Positions 17,147 to 25,527 of a stretch of DNA of 64,000 nucleotides are shown here, one piece after another. Under the pieces are notes generated by a model that saw nothing but the letters and a program-made list of their open reading frames with translations, was not told the origin of the DNA and searched no databases. Position 1 is the stretch's first letter. Each line of letters begins with the position of its first letter. The translations under genes were made by a program, and so were the position numbers. The stretch is from Sphaerisporangium perillae (GTDB lineage Bacteria > Actinomycetota > Actinomycetes > Streptosporangiales > Streptosporangiaceae). The stretch covers positions 62,001 through 126,000 of the forward strand of contig NZ_JALLPO010000006.1 of assembly GCF_023276435.1 (NCBI RefSeq). The letters run 5' to 3'.

Positions 17147-19675
17147 GTGGACATCGAGGAACTCATCGGCGCGCTGGACCTCCCCTCGAAGGTCCGGCTG
17201 CTCGCCGGCGCCGACATGTGGTCGCTCCCGGCGATGCCCGAGATCGGCCTGCGGCGCCTGGTGATGAGCGACGGGCCGATCGGGGTGCGCGGCGAGCAGT
17301 GGTCGACCGCCGACCCGTCGATCGCGCTGCCGAGCCCGACCGCGCTGGCGGCCACCTGGGACACCGGGCTGGTCCGGCGGGCCGGGCGGCTGCTCGCCCA
17401 GGAGGCCCGCCGCAAGGGCGTGCACGTCCTGCTCGCCCCGACGCTCAACATCCAGCGCAGCCCGCTCGCCGGCCGCCACTTCGAGTGCTTCTCCGAAGAT
17501 CCCCTCCTCACCGGGGAGATCGGCGCGGCGTACGTCGAGGGGGTCCAGGACGGCGGGGTGGCCGCCACGCCCAAGCACTTCGTCGCCAACGACTTCGAGA
17601 CCGAGCGGCTCACCGCCGACGTCGTGGTCTGCGACAAGGCTCTGCGCGAGGTCTACCTCGCGCCGTTCGAGCGGATGGTGCGCGCCGGCGCCTGGGGCGT
17701 CATGGCGGCCTACAACGCGACCAACGGCACCACCATGACCGAGCACGCCGAGCTCCTGCTCGGAGTGCTCAAGGGCGAGTGGGGCTTCGACGGGTTCGTC
17801 GTCTCCGACTGGACCGCCACCCGCTCCACCGAGGCGACGGCGCTCGCCGGGCTGGACGTCGCGATGCCCGGCCCGTACGGCCCGTGGGGCGACCGGCTCG
17901 TGGAGGCCGTCCGGTCGGGACGGGTGCCCGAGCACGTCGTCGACGACAAGGTTCGCCGGGTGCTGCGGCTGGCCTGCCGGACCGGCGCCCTCGGCGGGCC
18001 GGCGCCGCGCCCCCTGCCCGATCCGATCGACGGCACGGCCCTCGCCCGCGAGGTGGCCGCCCGCTCGTTCACGCTGCTGCGCAACGAGGGCGGCCTGCTG
18101 CCGCTCCGCGGCCTGCGCAGCGTCGCGCTGATCGGCGCCGGGGCGGCGCAGGTGCGCGCCATGGGCGGCGGCAGCGCCGAGGTCTTCCCCGACAAGGTCG
18201 TGTCGCCGCTGGACGGCCTGCGCCGCCGGGGCGAGTTCGACGTGCGGTACGCCGTCGGCACCGACCCGCGCGTGCGCCTGGAACCGCTCGCCACGCCGAG
18301 CCGGGCGGTGTTCCTGGACAAGGCGGGCGTGGTGCTGGCCGGCCTTCCGCTGCGCACCGCCGAGGCCCGCTGGCTCGGCGAGCCGCCTTCGGGGGTCGAC
18401 CTCGCGGGGGTGGCCGCCGTGGAGATCCGCACGACCTTCACCCCCGAGGCCGAAGGCCCGCACCAGTTCTCCATCTCGGGAGCGGGCGCGTTCACCATGT
18501 CCGTGGACGGGCACACCGTGCTGGACGAGGTGATCGTCCCACCGGAGGGCGATCCGGCGGCGGCCTTCCTCGCCCCTCCCGAGCGCCGCATCGTCGTCGA
18601 GCTCGCGGCGGGCGCCCCCGTCGAGCTCACCGTGCGCCACGCGACCTCGGCCCTTTCCGGCATGGTGTTCATCGCCTTCGCCCTCGGCCACGCCGCCCCC
18701 TCCCCCGACGACGAGACGCTCCTCGCCGAGGCGGCGGGCATCGCTGCGGGGGCGGACGTGGCGATCGTGGTCGCGGGCACCACGAAGGAGACCGAGAGCG
18801 AGGGCTTCGACCGCGCGAGCCTGGCCCTTCCCGGCCGGCAGGACGAGCTGATCGCCAGGGTCGCCGCCGCCAACCCCCGCACGATCGTGGTGCTCAACGC
18901 CGGATCCCCGGTCGAGATGCCCTGGCTGGACCAGGTCGCCGCCGTCCTGCTCGCCTGGTTCCCCGGGCAGGAGGCCGGGGACGCCCTGGCCGACGTGCTG
19001 TTCGGCGACGCCGAGCCGGGCGGGCGGCTGCCGACGACCTGGCCGATGCGCGCGCAGGACGTGCCGGTGCTGGACGTCACGCCGGTAGAGGGGAAGATCC
19101 GCTACGACGAGGGCGTGCTGGTCGGGTACCGCGCGTGGGAGCACGCGGGTAGCGTGCCGGCGTTCTGGTTCGGGCACGGGCTGGGCTACACGACCTGGTC
19201 CTACGACAGCGTCGCCGCGACCCGGACGGCGGGCGGGGTAACGGATGGGGCGACGGTGACGGTCGCGGTGACCAACACCGGCGACCGGGCCGGGCGCGAG
19301 GTCGTGCAGGTCTACCTGTCCCCGCTGGTACCGGGCGACGCGCCGGCCTCCGGGGGAACGGCGGCCCGGGAGGGCACGGACGGGCCCTCGGAGAGCACGG
19401 ACGTTCCGTCGGACGTCACGGACGGGCCCTTGGTGAGCACGGACGGGCCGTCGGACCGGTCCGCGGGCGGGCGGCCCGCGCGGTGGCTGGCCGGCTTCGA
19501 CGTCGTCACCGCCGAGCCGGGCACGACCGTGCTGACCACGATCTCCCTGCCCGAGCGTGCGTTCCAGGTCTGGGATCAGGGGTGCTGGCGCACGGTCCCC
19601 GGCGACTACACGGTCGAGATCGGACGCAGCGTGGCCGACCGGCGACTCGCCGCGACGCTGAGGGTCACGGTCTGA
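17147..19675 (+). CDS. GH3 beta-glycosidase with PA14-like insertion
   Basis: An 842-residue GH3 enzyme, intracellular by the absence of a signal peptide. The catalytic nucleophile is Asp221 in FVVSDWTATRS, within the TIM-barrel domain. The second alpha/beta domain is interrupted at about 424-530 by a PA14-like beta module (AVEIRTTFTPEAEGPHQF...), as in many beta-glucosidases of this type. A fibronectin-III-like domain ends the protein. Residues about 733-775, between VQVYLSP and RWLAGF, carry a low-complexity insert rich in TDGPS repeats. The GTG at 17147 (VDIEELIGALDL) is chosen by homology. Substrate is probably a beta-glucoside or similar. Confidence 0.88.
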   Translation: MDIEELIGALDLPSKVRLLAGADMWSLPAMPEIGLRRLVMSDGPIGVRGEQWSTADPSIALPSPTALAATWDTGLVRRAGRLLAQEARRKGVHVLLAPTLNIQRSPLAGRHFECFSEDPLLTGEIGAAYVEGVQDGGVAATPKHFVANDFETERLTADVVVCDKALREVYLAPFERMVRAGAWGVMAAYNATNGTTMTEHAELLLGVLKGEWGFDGFVVSDWTATRSTEATALAGLDVAMPGPYGPWGDRLVEAVRSGRVPEHVVDDKVRRVLRLACRTGALGGPAPRPLPDPIDGTALAREVAARSFTLLRNEGGLLPLRGLRSVALIGAGAAQVRAMGGGSAEVFPDKVVSPLDGLRRRGEFDVRYAVGTDPRVRLEPLATPSRAVFLDKAGVVLAGLPLRTAEARWLGEPPSGVDLAGVAAVEIRTTFTPEAEGPHQFSISGAGAFTMSVDGHTVLDEVIVPPEGDPAAAFLAPPERRIVVELAAGAPVELTVRHATSALSGMVFIAFALGHAAPSPDDETLLAEAAGIAAGADVAIVVAGTTKETESEGFDRASLALPGRQDELIARVAAANPRTIVVLNAGSPVEMPWLDQVAAVLLAWFPGQEAGDALADVLFGDAEPGGRLPTTWPMRAQDVPVLDVTPVEGKIRYDEGVLVGYRAWEHAGSVPAFWFGHGLGYTTWSYDSVAATRTAGGVTDGATVTVAVTNTGDRAGREVVQVYLSPLVPGDAPASGGTAAREGTDGPSESTDVPSDVTDGPLVSTDGPSDRSAGGRPARWLAGFDVVTAEPGTTVLTTISLPERAFQVWDQGCWRTVPGDYTVEIGRSVADRRLAATLRVTV

Positions 19676-19730
19676 CCGGTCTTCAGGTCACGTTTTCCTT
19701 TCTTCAGCTCCGCATTTGTATCCTTCAACC

Positions 19731-20411
19731 ATGGCGAACAAGCCCGCAGACCCAGAGCGCCCGGGGCGCATCAAGCAGCTCCGGATGATCGCTCAGATCA
19801 TCAAGAAGGCCAACCCCAAGGGGATGCCGATCGTCTACGCGTCGGCACTCGCCACGCTGGTCGTATTCGTCGTCCTCGGGCTCGTGACGGGCCTGGTGTG
19901 GCAGCTGATCATCCTCGGGGTCATGGTCGCGATCACGGTGGGCATGGTGGTCTTCGGGCAACTTGCCCAAAGAGCGCAGTACTCCATGCTCGACGGGCAA
20001 CCGGGCGCCGCCGCGGCCATCCTCCAGAGCATGCGAGGCAACTGGCAGGTCACCCCCGCCGTCGCGGTCACCCGTGACCAGGACGTGGTGCACAGGGCCG
20101 TCGGCTACCCCGGCATCGTCCTCGTGTCCGAAGGCCCCGGCGCACGGGTGCAGAGGATGCTCGTGGCCGAGAAGAAGCGCGTGCAGCGAGTCGCCATCGA
20201 CGTCCCGGTGTACGACATCCAGTGCGGCGACGGCGAGGGCCAGGTGCCCATCAAGAAGCTCCAGCGCCACCTGATGAAGCTGCCCCGCAACATCAAGAAG
20301 GAAGCGGTCTCGGAGATCAACTACCGCCTCAAGGCGCTGCCGCAGACGCTTCCCGTGCCGAAGGGGCCGATGCCGAAGGGCGCTCGCATGCCCCGCGGCA
20401 AGATGCGGTGA
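19731..20411 (+). CDS. DUF4191 membrane protein
   Basis: A 226-residue protein of an actinobacterial family of unknown function. After a basic start (RIKQLRMIAQIIKKANP) come two helices at about 40-62 and 66-86, then a cytoplasmic domain with QYSMLDGQPGAAAAILQSMR and a basic Pro-rich tail. The ATG at 19731 (MANKPADPE) is preferred over one five codons upstream. Its TGA overlaps the next ATG (TGATG), so the methyltransferase is coupled to it. The family is regularly near lipA in actinobacteria. Confidence 0.85.
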   Translation: MANKPADPERPGRIKQLRMIAQIIKKANPKGMPIVYASALATLVVFVVLGLVTGLVWQLIILGVMVAITVGMVVFGQLAQRAQYSMLDGQPGAAAAILQSMRGNWQVTPAVAVTRDQDVVHRAVGYPGIVLVSEGPGARVQRMLVAEKKRVQRVAIDVPVYDIQCGDGEGQVPIKKLQRHLMKLPRNIKKEAVSEINYRLKALPQTLPVPKGPMPKGARMPRGKMR

Positions 20412-21214
20412 TGCCGGGCTCCTCCGGAGTGGCGCGGCGCACGGTTGGCGACGCCCCGAGCGTCCGGGCCAACCGCCACTGGTGGGATTCCGCGGCCGAC
20501 GACTACCAGGCCGAGCACGGCGGTTTCCTGCGTGACGACGGCTTCGTCTGGTGCCCGGAGGGGCTCGACGAGGCCGACGCCCGCCTGCTGGGCGAGGTGC
20601 GCGGCAAGCGGGTGCTGGAGATCGGGTGCGGGGCCGGGCAGTGCGGCCGGTGGCTCGCCGGCCGAGGAGCCGACGTGGCCGCGTTCGATCTGTCGCACCG
20701 CCAGCTCCTGCACTCCCGCCGCATCGACGAGGAGCTGGGGGTCCGGCTGCCGGTGGTCCAGGCGGACGCCGGACGCATCCCGTTCGCCGCCGGGTCGTTC
20801 GACCTCGCCTGCTCGGCGTTCGGCGCGCTGCCGTTCGTCGCCGACGCGCGTGCCGTGCTGGCCGAGACCCGCCGGGTGCTGCGGCCGGGGGGACGGTTCG
20901 TGTTCTCCGTCAGCCACCCGATCCGCTGGGCGTTCCCCGACGACCCGGGCCCGCGCGGCCTGACCGCCGACCGCTCCTACTTCGACCGCTCGCCGTACGT
21001 CGAGCAGGACGAGGAGGGCGAGCCGACCTACGTCGAGCACCACCGCACGCTGGGCGACTGGGTGGGCGACATCGTCGCGTCGGGGCTGACGCTCACCTCG
21101 CTGATCGAACCCGAGTGGCCCGACGGGCACGACCGCACCTGGGGCGGCTGGAGCCCGCTGCGCGGCCGCCTGCTCCCGGGCACGGCCATCTTCTCCTGCG
21201 TGAGAGGCCGCTGA
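20411..21214 (+). CDS. Class I SAM-dependent methyltransferase
   Basis: A 267-residue methyltransferase. Motif I VLEIGCGAGQCGRWLA (about 67-82) binds SAM. The acidic end of strand 2 is VAAFDLSHRQ, and motif IV is FDLACSAFGALPF. ETRRVLRPGGRFVFSVSHP is the post-I region of the UbiE-type group. ANRHWWDSAADDYQAEHG near the N-terminus is a form seen in actinobacterial members. The substrate is unknown. Its last nine codons with stop are partly copied in the next 27 bases. Confidence 0.88.
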   Translation: MPGSSGVARRTVGDAPSVRANRHWWDSAADDYQAEHGGFLRDDGFVWCPEGLDEADARLLGEVRGKRVLEIGCGAGQCGRWLAGRGADVAAFDLSHRQLLHSRRIDEELGVRLPVVQADAGRIPFAAGSFDLACSAFGALPFVADARAVLAETRRVLRPGGRFVFSVSHPIRWAFPDDPGPRGLTADRSYFDRSPYVEQDEEGEPTYVEHHRTLGDWVGDIVASGLTLTSLIEPEWPDGHDRTWGGWSPLRGRLLPGTAIFSCVRGR

Positions 21215-21244
21215 GCCTTCTCCCGCGTGAAGGGCCGATGAGCC
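21191..21244. repeat. 27-bp tandem duplication of the methyltransferase 3' end
   Basis: Bases 21191-21217 contain the last codons and TGA of the methyltransferase. Bases 21218-21244 repeat them directly with 23 of 27 identities. The repeat lies in the 33-base gap to the convergent RDD gene, and its last bases reach the gap's edge. Confidence 0.7.
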
Positions 21245-21247
21245 GGG

Positions 21248-21706
21248 TCAGTCGCGGACGACGACGGTGCGGGCGGCGCGGTCATGGAGGCCTCGCTGGT
21301 CGCGGTCCCAGATCAGGGCCGGCACGGCGAGGCAGAGCAGCAGGGTCCGCAGCAGGACCGCACCGAACGCGGGGCGGCCGCCGTCGAGCGCGGCGACTCT
21401 GATGCCGAAGAGCCGCATGCCGAGGGTCATGCCGAGGGTGCCGACGAGCAGGATGTACTCCAGGGCGAAGACGCCGAGACCCACCCAGCCGGCGCTGCGC
21501 GGGTCGGCCTGCAGCAGGCCCCTGCCGATCGCCCAAGTGCAGATGAGCCAGTCGACCGTGATCGCGCCGATGCGCCGCCCGAACCCGGCGACCGACCCGC
21601 CGCCTTCCTTGGGAAGGCCCAGCCGCTCACCGGGGTAACCAAGATCGACGCCGGCGGCGCGGGTCCCGCTGATCCACGTCTGGGTCCATCGTGGTTCCTT
21701 GCTCAT
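21248..21706 (-). CDS. RDD family membrane protein
   Basis: A 152-residue membrane protein. The RDD signature is present: FGRRIGAITVDWLICTWAIG (with the first Arg and Asp), and TLGMTLGMRLFGIRV in the middle. Three hydrophobic helices follow the usual pattern, and the C-terminal DRDQRGLHDRAARTVVV carries a second acidic/basic motif. The start at 21706 (MSKEPRW) is preferred to the longer frame, which would run into the glnA promoter. Function is unknown, with roles proposed in transport. It is divergent from glnA, a conserved actinobacterial order. Confidence 0.86.
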   Translation of the reverse strand: MSKEPRWTQTWISGTRAAGVDLGYPGERLGLPKEGGGSVAGFGRRIGAITVDWLICTWAIGRGLLQADPRSAGWVGLGVFALEYILLVGTLGMTLGMRLFGIRVAALDGGRPAFGAVLLRTLLLCLAVPALIWDRDQRGLHDRAARTVVVRD

Positions 21707-21762
21707 GCAGGTAAGATACCTACAAGCCGCACTGGTGCTTGAAGCGGTACACCCCCCTCCAC

Positions 21763-21800
21763 TTAACATCCGTGAAACAAACGAGACATGGGGTGGAAAC
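21763..21800. promoter_or_regulatory. GlnR box upstream of glnA
   Basis: Four half-sites at an exact 11-base pitch: TTAAC (21763-21767), GAAAC (21774-21778), GACAT (21785-21789) and GAAAC (21796-21800), each separated by 6 bases. This matches the actinobacterial GlnR consensus gTnAC-n6-GaAAC repeated twice, with both GAAAC elements perfect. It lies 49 bases before the glnA ATG. A possible -10, TAACAT at 21764-21769, overlaps the first half-site. Confidence 0.75.
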
Positions 21801-21849
21801 GGCACAGGCCTACCTTCAAGTCTGCAAGCCCGTGCCCCTGGGAGGTTGG

Positions 21850-23274
21850 ATGTTCAGCTCCGCCGACGACGTCCTGAAGTTCATCAGGGACGAGGGGGTG
21901 CAGTTCGTCGACGTCAGGTTTACCGACCTGCCGGGCACGACGCACCACTTCACCTTCCCTGTGGAGAACTTCGGTGCCAGCGTCTTCACCGACGGTCTCA
22001 TGTTCGATGGCTCGTCGATCCGCGGGTTCCAGGCCATTCACGAGTCGGACATGCTGCTGCTGCCCGACCCGTCGACGGCCGTGGTCGACCCGTTCCGCCA
22101 GCACAAGACCCTCAACATCAATTTCTTCGTGCACGACCCGCTGACGGGCGAGGCCTACAGCCGCGACCCGCGCAACGTCGCCCGCAAGGCCGAGGAGTAC
22201 CTCAAGGGCACCGGCATCGCCGACACCGTGTACTTCGGGCCGGAGGCCGAGTTCTACATCTTCGACGATGTGCGCTTCTCGAGCAGTGCGAGCGAGAGCT
22301 TCTACCACATCGACTCGATCGAGGGCGCCTGGAACACCGGCAAGGCCCAGGAGGGCGGCAACCTCGGGTACAAGCCGCGCTACAAGGGCGGCTACTTCCC
22401 GGTCCCGCCGATGGACCACTTCACCGACCTGCGTTCGGAGATGGTCCGCCGCCTGATCGACTGCGGCATCGAGACCGAGATGCAGCACCACGAGGTGGGC
22501 ACCGCCGGCCAGGCCGAGATCGACTTCAGGTTCGGCACGCTGCTCAAGACCGCCGACAACCTGATGCTGTACAAGTACATCATCAAGAGCACCGCGGTGG
22601 AGTACGGCCACACGGTCACCTTCATGCCCAAGCCGATCTTCGGGGACAACGGCTCCGGCATGCACTGCCACCAGTCGCTCTGGAAGGACGGCGAGCCGCT
22701 CTTCTACGACGAGGTGGGCTACGCCGGTCTGTCCGACACCGCGCGCTACTACATCGGCGGCCTGCTCAAGCACGCGCCGGCGCTGCTGGCCTTCACCAAC
22801 CCGACGGTGAACTCCTACCACCGCCTGGTGCCCGGCTACGAGGCCCCGGTCAACCTGGTCTACTCCCAGCGCAACCGCTCCGCCTGCATCCGCATCCCGA
22901 TCACGGGGTCGAACCCGAAGGCCAAGCGCATCGAGTTCCGCGTGCCGGACCCGTCCTGCAACCCGTACTTCGCGTTCGCCGCGCAGCTCATGGCGGGCCT
23001 CGACGGCATCCGCAACAAGATCGAGCCGCCGCAGCCGGTCGACAAGGATCTCTACGAGCTTCCCCCGGAGGAGGCCGGCCAGGTCCCGCAGGTCCCCGGG
23101 TCGCTGCCCGAGGTCCTCGCCGCGCTGGAGGCCGACCACGAGTTCCTGCTCGAGGGCGGCGTGTTCACGCCCGACCTCATCGAGACCTGGATCTCCTACA
23201 AGCGCGAGAACGAGATCGACCCGATCCGGCTCCGCCCGCACCCGCACGAGTTCGAGCTCTACTACGACGTGTGA
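21850..23274 (+). CDS. glnA: Type I glutamine synthetase
   Basis: A 474-residue GS-I-beta subunit that makes glutamine from glutamate, ammonia and ATP as a dodecamer. It shows FDGSSIRGF (52-60), the metal-binding EAEFYIFDD, the [12 protein letters not shown] stretch and NRSACIRIP. The adenylylation site is intact: Tyr402 in KDLYELPPE, the target of the GlnE encoded at 35.5-38.5 kb. The ATG at 21850 follows GGAGG closely. The longer frame from 21739 crosses the GlnR box and was rejected. Confidence 0.97.
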   Translation: MFSSADDVLKFIRDEGVQFVDVRFTDLPGTTHHFTFPVENFGASVFTDGLMFDGSSIRGFQAIHESDMLLLPDPSTAVVDPFRQHKTLNINFFVHDPLTGEAYSRDPRNVARKAEEYLKGTGIADTVYFGPEAEFYIFDDVRFSSSASESFYHIDSIEGAWNTGKAQEGGNLGYKPRYKGGYFPVPPMDHFTDLRSEMVRRLIDCGIETEMQHHEVGTAGQAEIDFRFGTLLKTADNLMLYKYIIKSTAVEYGHTVTFMPKPIFGDNGSGMHCHQSLWKDGEPLFYDEVGYAGLSDTARYYIGGLLKHAPALLAFTNPTVNSYHRLVPGYEAPVNLVYSQRNRSACIRIPITGSNPKAKRIEFRVPDPSCNPYFAFAAQLMAGLDGIRNKIEPPQPVDKDLYELPPEEAGQVPQVPGSLPEVLAALEADHEFLLEGGVFTPDLIETWISYKRENEIDPIRLRPHPHEFELYYDV

Positions 23275-23278
23275 TCGG

Positions 23279-23698
23279 CTACCGCGCGGTGACCTGCATG
23301 TTCATCGCGCGGTGCCAGTCTGGTTCTGCCTCGGTTCCGTCCGAGCAGCGAGCACCGCATCGACGGCGGCCCGTGTCGACTCGTCGGAAATCCGGCCACA
23401 AATGGCCATAGGTGTCGAGCGTCTTGGCGCTCGCGTGCCGTAGGCGGGCCTGGACGACCTTGACGTCAGCTCCAGAAGCGATCAAGAGCGACGCCAGGCA
23501 GTACCGCAAGTCGTGGAATCGGAAGCCCGTGGGAAGGTCCTGCACCTTGCCGCGGGCTTTTCGTATTGCGCGTTCGAGTTTCCAGGGACCGACCTGGGCA
23601 CCATCGTCGTCCGTAAGCAGCGTTTCACCGCTGTGGCCGGCCTGAGCGTGCGCCGAGAGTTCGAGCGCCAGTGACGCCGGGATGGGCGGCAAGGACAT
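23279..23698 (-). pseudogene. Truncated tyrosine recombinase (integrase) relic
   Basis: Only the C-terminal catalytic part of a phage-type integrase remains, about 139 codons. It runs from SLPPIPASLALELSAHA through FHDLRYCLASLLIASGADVK to VQARLRHASAKTLDTYGHLW. The HxxR, the LRH histidine and the catalytic Tyr in DTYGH are visible. The N-terminal half with the first catalytic Arg and the SAM-like DNA-binding domain is missing: past 23698 the frame continues without integrase features. LRYC replaces the usual LRHT. It begins 5 bases after the glnA stop, on the other strand. Confidence 0.75.
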
Positions 23699-23767
23699 GG
23701 CGATCCAGGTCCTGGACCCCCATGGCCGGACGGTTGCGGCGACCCGCAACTCGTCGGCAAGCAGCCG

Positions 23768-23941
23768 ATGGCCACCTTCCACTGGACCAGCATGAGCGTG
23801 CACGCCGAACGGGTGCTGTGCCCTCCGACCGGGCTGAAGGGCTGCATGACCGTCGCCTCGTACAAGGTCTATCAGCCGGATGGGCCCTGGCTGCTCTTCG
23901 CGACTGGATCGCGAGCCGCCGGCGGCGTCACCACGACCTGA
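23768..23941 (+). other. Unassigned 57-codon frame between integrase relic and padR
   Basis: A frame MATFHWTSMSVHAERVLC... with balanced amino-acid use and GC-rich third positions, ending TGA at 23939-23941. Its open frame continues upstream as far as about 23680 without a clear start, so it may be the end of a broken gene. No family is recognised. The remainder of 23942-24198 shows no gene and is less GC-rich than its surroundings. Confidence 0.25.
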
Positions 23942-24198
23942 CCGCTACCTGGACGCCGAGTCCTTGGGCGTAGGGGACACGTCCGAGGCCGTAGAGAACA
24001 ATCGGAGATCGCTCACGGCTCGCACGTCCGTCATTGATCTTTCTCCGACAACGGACCGTTGATGAGAACCATGGAGCCTTCCACGCGGGTTCACCGTCCT
24101 CGCCGGGACAGGTTACCGGCCCGCCCCATTACCTCGGCCTTTCCCTCCATCCCTCAGCTGATGGCGGGCCGGTCCAGGAGATCGCCAGGTGTCGCGTT

Positions 24199-24228
24199 TT
24201 GACACCTCGCACGGGTAACCGCTATCTA
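24199..24228 (+). promoter_or_regulatory. Probable promoter of the padR-ABC operon
   Basis: A perfect TTGACA -35 box (24199-24204) is followed after 18 bases by TATCTA (24223-24228). The PadR ATG at 24252 lies about 24 bases beyond, with a GGGGGTG ribosome-binding site. AACCG occurs on both sides of the -10 and could serve as half-sites for PadR. Confidence 0.5.
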
Positions 24229-24251
24229 TTGGCCAACCGTTAGGGGGTGAC

Positions 24252-24785
24252 ATGCAGGACGCAGTGCTGGCGATGCTCGCCAAGGAGCCGTCGCACGGAT
24301 ACCACTTGCACGCTCGGCTGCGGCACAGTCTTGGGCCGCTGGGCGAGTCGATGAACCGTGGCCAGATCTATGTGACGCTGGCCCGGTTGGAGCGAGCGGG
24401 GCTCGTCGTCTGTGAGCGGGCCGACGGCCTGCCCGAGCGGCCGGAGCGCAAGGTCTATGCGCTGACGCCGGCCGGGCAGGAACGGGTGGCGGCCTGGCTG
24501 GCCGAGGTGGGCTGGCCGAAACCGGACCTGGCGGAGTTCTATCTCAAGCTCGCCGCTGCCGCCGCGGCCCGGCTGGCCGACCCGGTGGAGCTGGTGGCGG
24601 CGCAGCGCCGTGAGTTGCTGCGCCGCTTGCGTGAGGCGCAGCAGGCGGCGCTGGCCGAGCCGGCGGGGTCGGGCGCCGGCCTGCTGCTGGAAGGGGTCGC
24701 ACTGCGGTTGCAGGCGGACCTGCGCTGGCTGGAGGCCTGTGAGCGGGCCTGGTCCAAGGTCGATGACGAAGTTGAGGGTGGATGA
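24252..24785 (+). CDS. PadR family transcriptional regulator
   Basis: A 177-residue PadR protein. The winged helix is clear: QDAVLAMLAKEPSHGYHLHARL, then MNRGQIYVTLARLERAGLVVCE, then RKVYALTPAGQERVAAWL. The C-terminal helical domain is that of the PadR/Vir subgroup. It is the first gene of a three-gene operon. Its TGA overlaps the ATG of the ABC ATPase (24782-24785), so it is probably a repressor of that transporter that senses its substrate. Confidence 0.88.
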   Translation: MQDAVLAMLAKEPSHGYHLHARLRHSLGPLGESMNRGQIYVTLARLERAGLVVCERADGLPERPERKVYALTPAGQERVAAWLAEVGWPKPDLAEFYLKLAAAAAARLADPVELVAAQRRELLRRLREAQQAALAEPAGSGAGLLLEGVALRLQADLRWLEACERAWSKVDDEVEGG

Positions 24786-25522
24786 ACGTGTCAAGTGCCG
24801 CGGTCCGGGCCTGCGGCCTGGTGAAGACGCATGGTCAGGGGCAGAGTGGGGTCCGCGCGGTGGACGAGGTCGACCTGGAGGTGCCTCAGGGACAGATGCT
24901 GGCGGTGATGGGGCCCAGCGGCTGCGGGAAATCCACTCTGCTGCACCTGCTGGGTGGCCTGGAGCGGCCTACCGGTGGGGAGGTGTGGGTGGCCGGGCGG
25001 CGCATCGACACGCTGAGCGAGCGAGCTCTGGCGCGGCTGCGGCGCCGGTCGGTGGGGTTCATCTTCCAGGCCTTCCATCTGGTGGAGGAGTTGTCGGCGG
25101 CCGAGAACGTGGAGCTTCCCGCGCTGCTGGCCGGGCGCTCGCGGCGCGAGGCCAGGCGGCGCGCGAGCCTGCTGCTGGAACGGGTCGGGCTCGCCGACCG
25201 CGCCCGGCATCTGCCGTCGCAACTGTCGGGCGGGCAGCGTCAGCGGGTTGCCCTCGCTCGCGCGCTGGTCAACGACCCGCTGGTCGTCCTGGCCGACGAG
25301 CCGACCGGCAACCTCGACACCGCGGCGACCTTCGATGTGCTGAGGATTTTCGAGGAGCTGCGTTCCGCGGGGCAGACCTTCGTGATCGTCACGCATGACG
25401 AGCGGGTGGCGGCCACGGCGGATCGGCTGGTCTCGATGCGCGACGGGATGTTCGTCGACGACACCCGGCTGGCCGGCTCCCACACGCGCGGGCTCGGCGG
25501 GCTGATCGGGCTGGAGGGCTGA
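24782..25522 (+). CDS. ABC transporter ATP-binding protein (MacB/LolD type)
   Basis: A 246-residue ATPase. Walker A is GPSGCGKST (44-52), the signature LSGGQ (148-152), and Walker B ends LVVLADEPTGNLD (Asp172, Glu173). The spacing and the NLD after Walker B are those of the LolD/MacB/FtsE group that partners FtsX-like permeases. It is coupled to PadR upstream by a 4-base overlap and is followed by its permease 5 bases downstream. Likely role: mechanotransmission or drug export at the cell envelope. Confidence 0.92.
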   Translation: MNVSSAAVRACGLVKTHGQGQSGVRAVDEVDLEVPQGQMLAVMGPSGCGKSTLLHLLGGLERPTGGEVWVAGRRIDTLSERALARLRRRSVGFIFQAFHLVEELSAAENVELPALLAGRSRREARRRASLLLERVGLADRARHLPSQLSGGQRQRVALARALVNDPLVVLADEPTGNLDTAATFDVLRIFEELRSAGQTFVIVTHDERVAATADRLVSMRDGMFVDDTRLAGSHTRGLGGLIGLEG

Positions 25523-25527
25523 ACGTC

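Noticed and set aside
21739-21849. Earlier start for glnA at 21739
   Set aside because: It would translate through the GlnR box. The ATG at 21850 has GGAGG and matches the family N-terminus.
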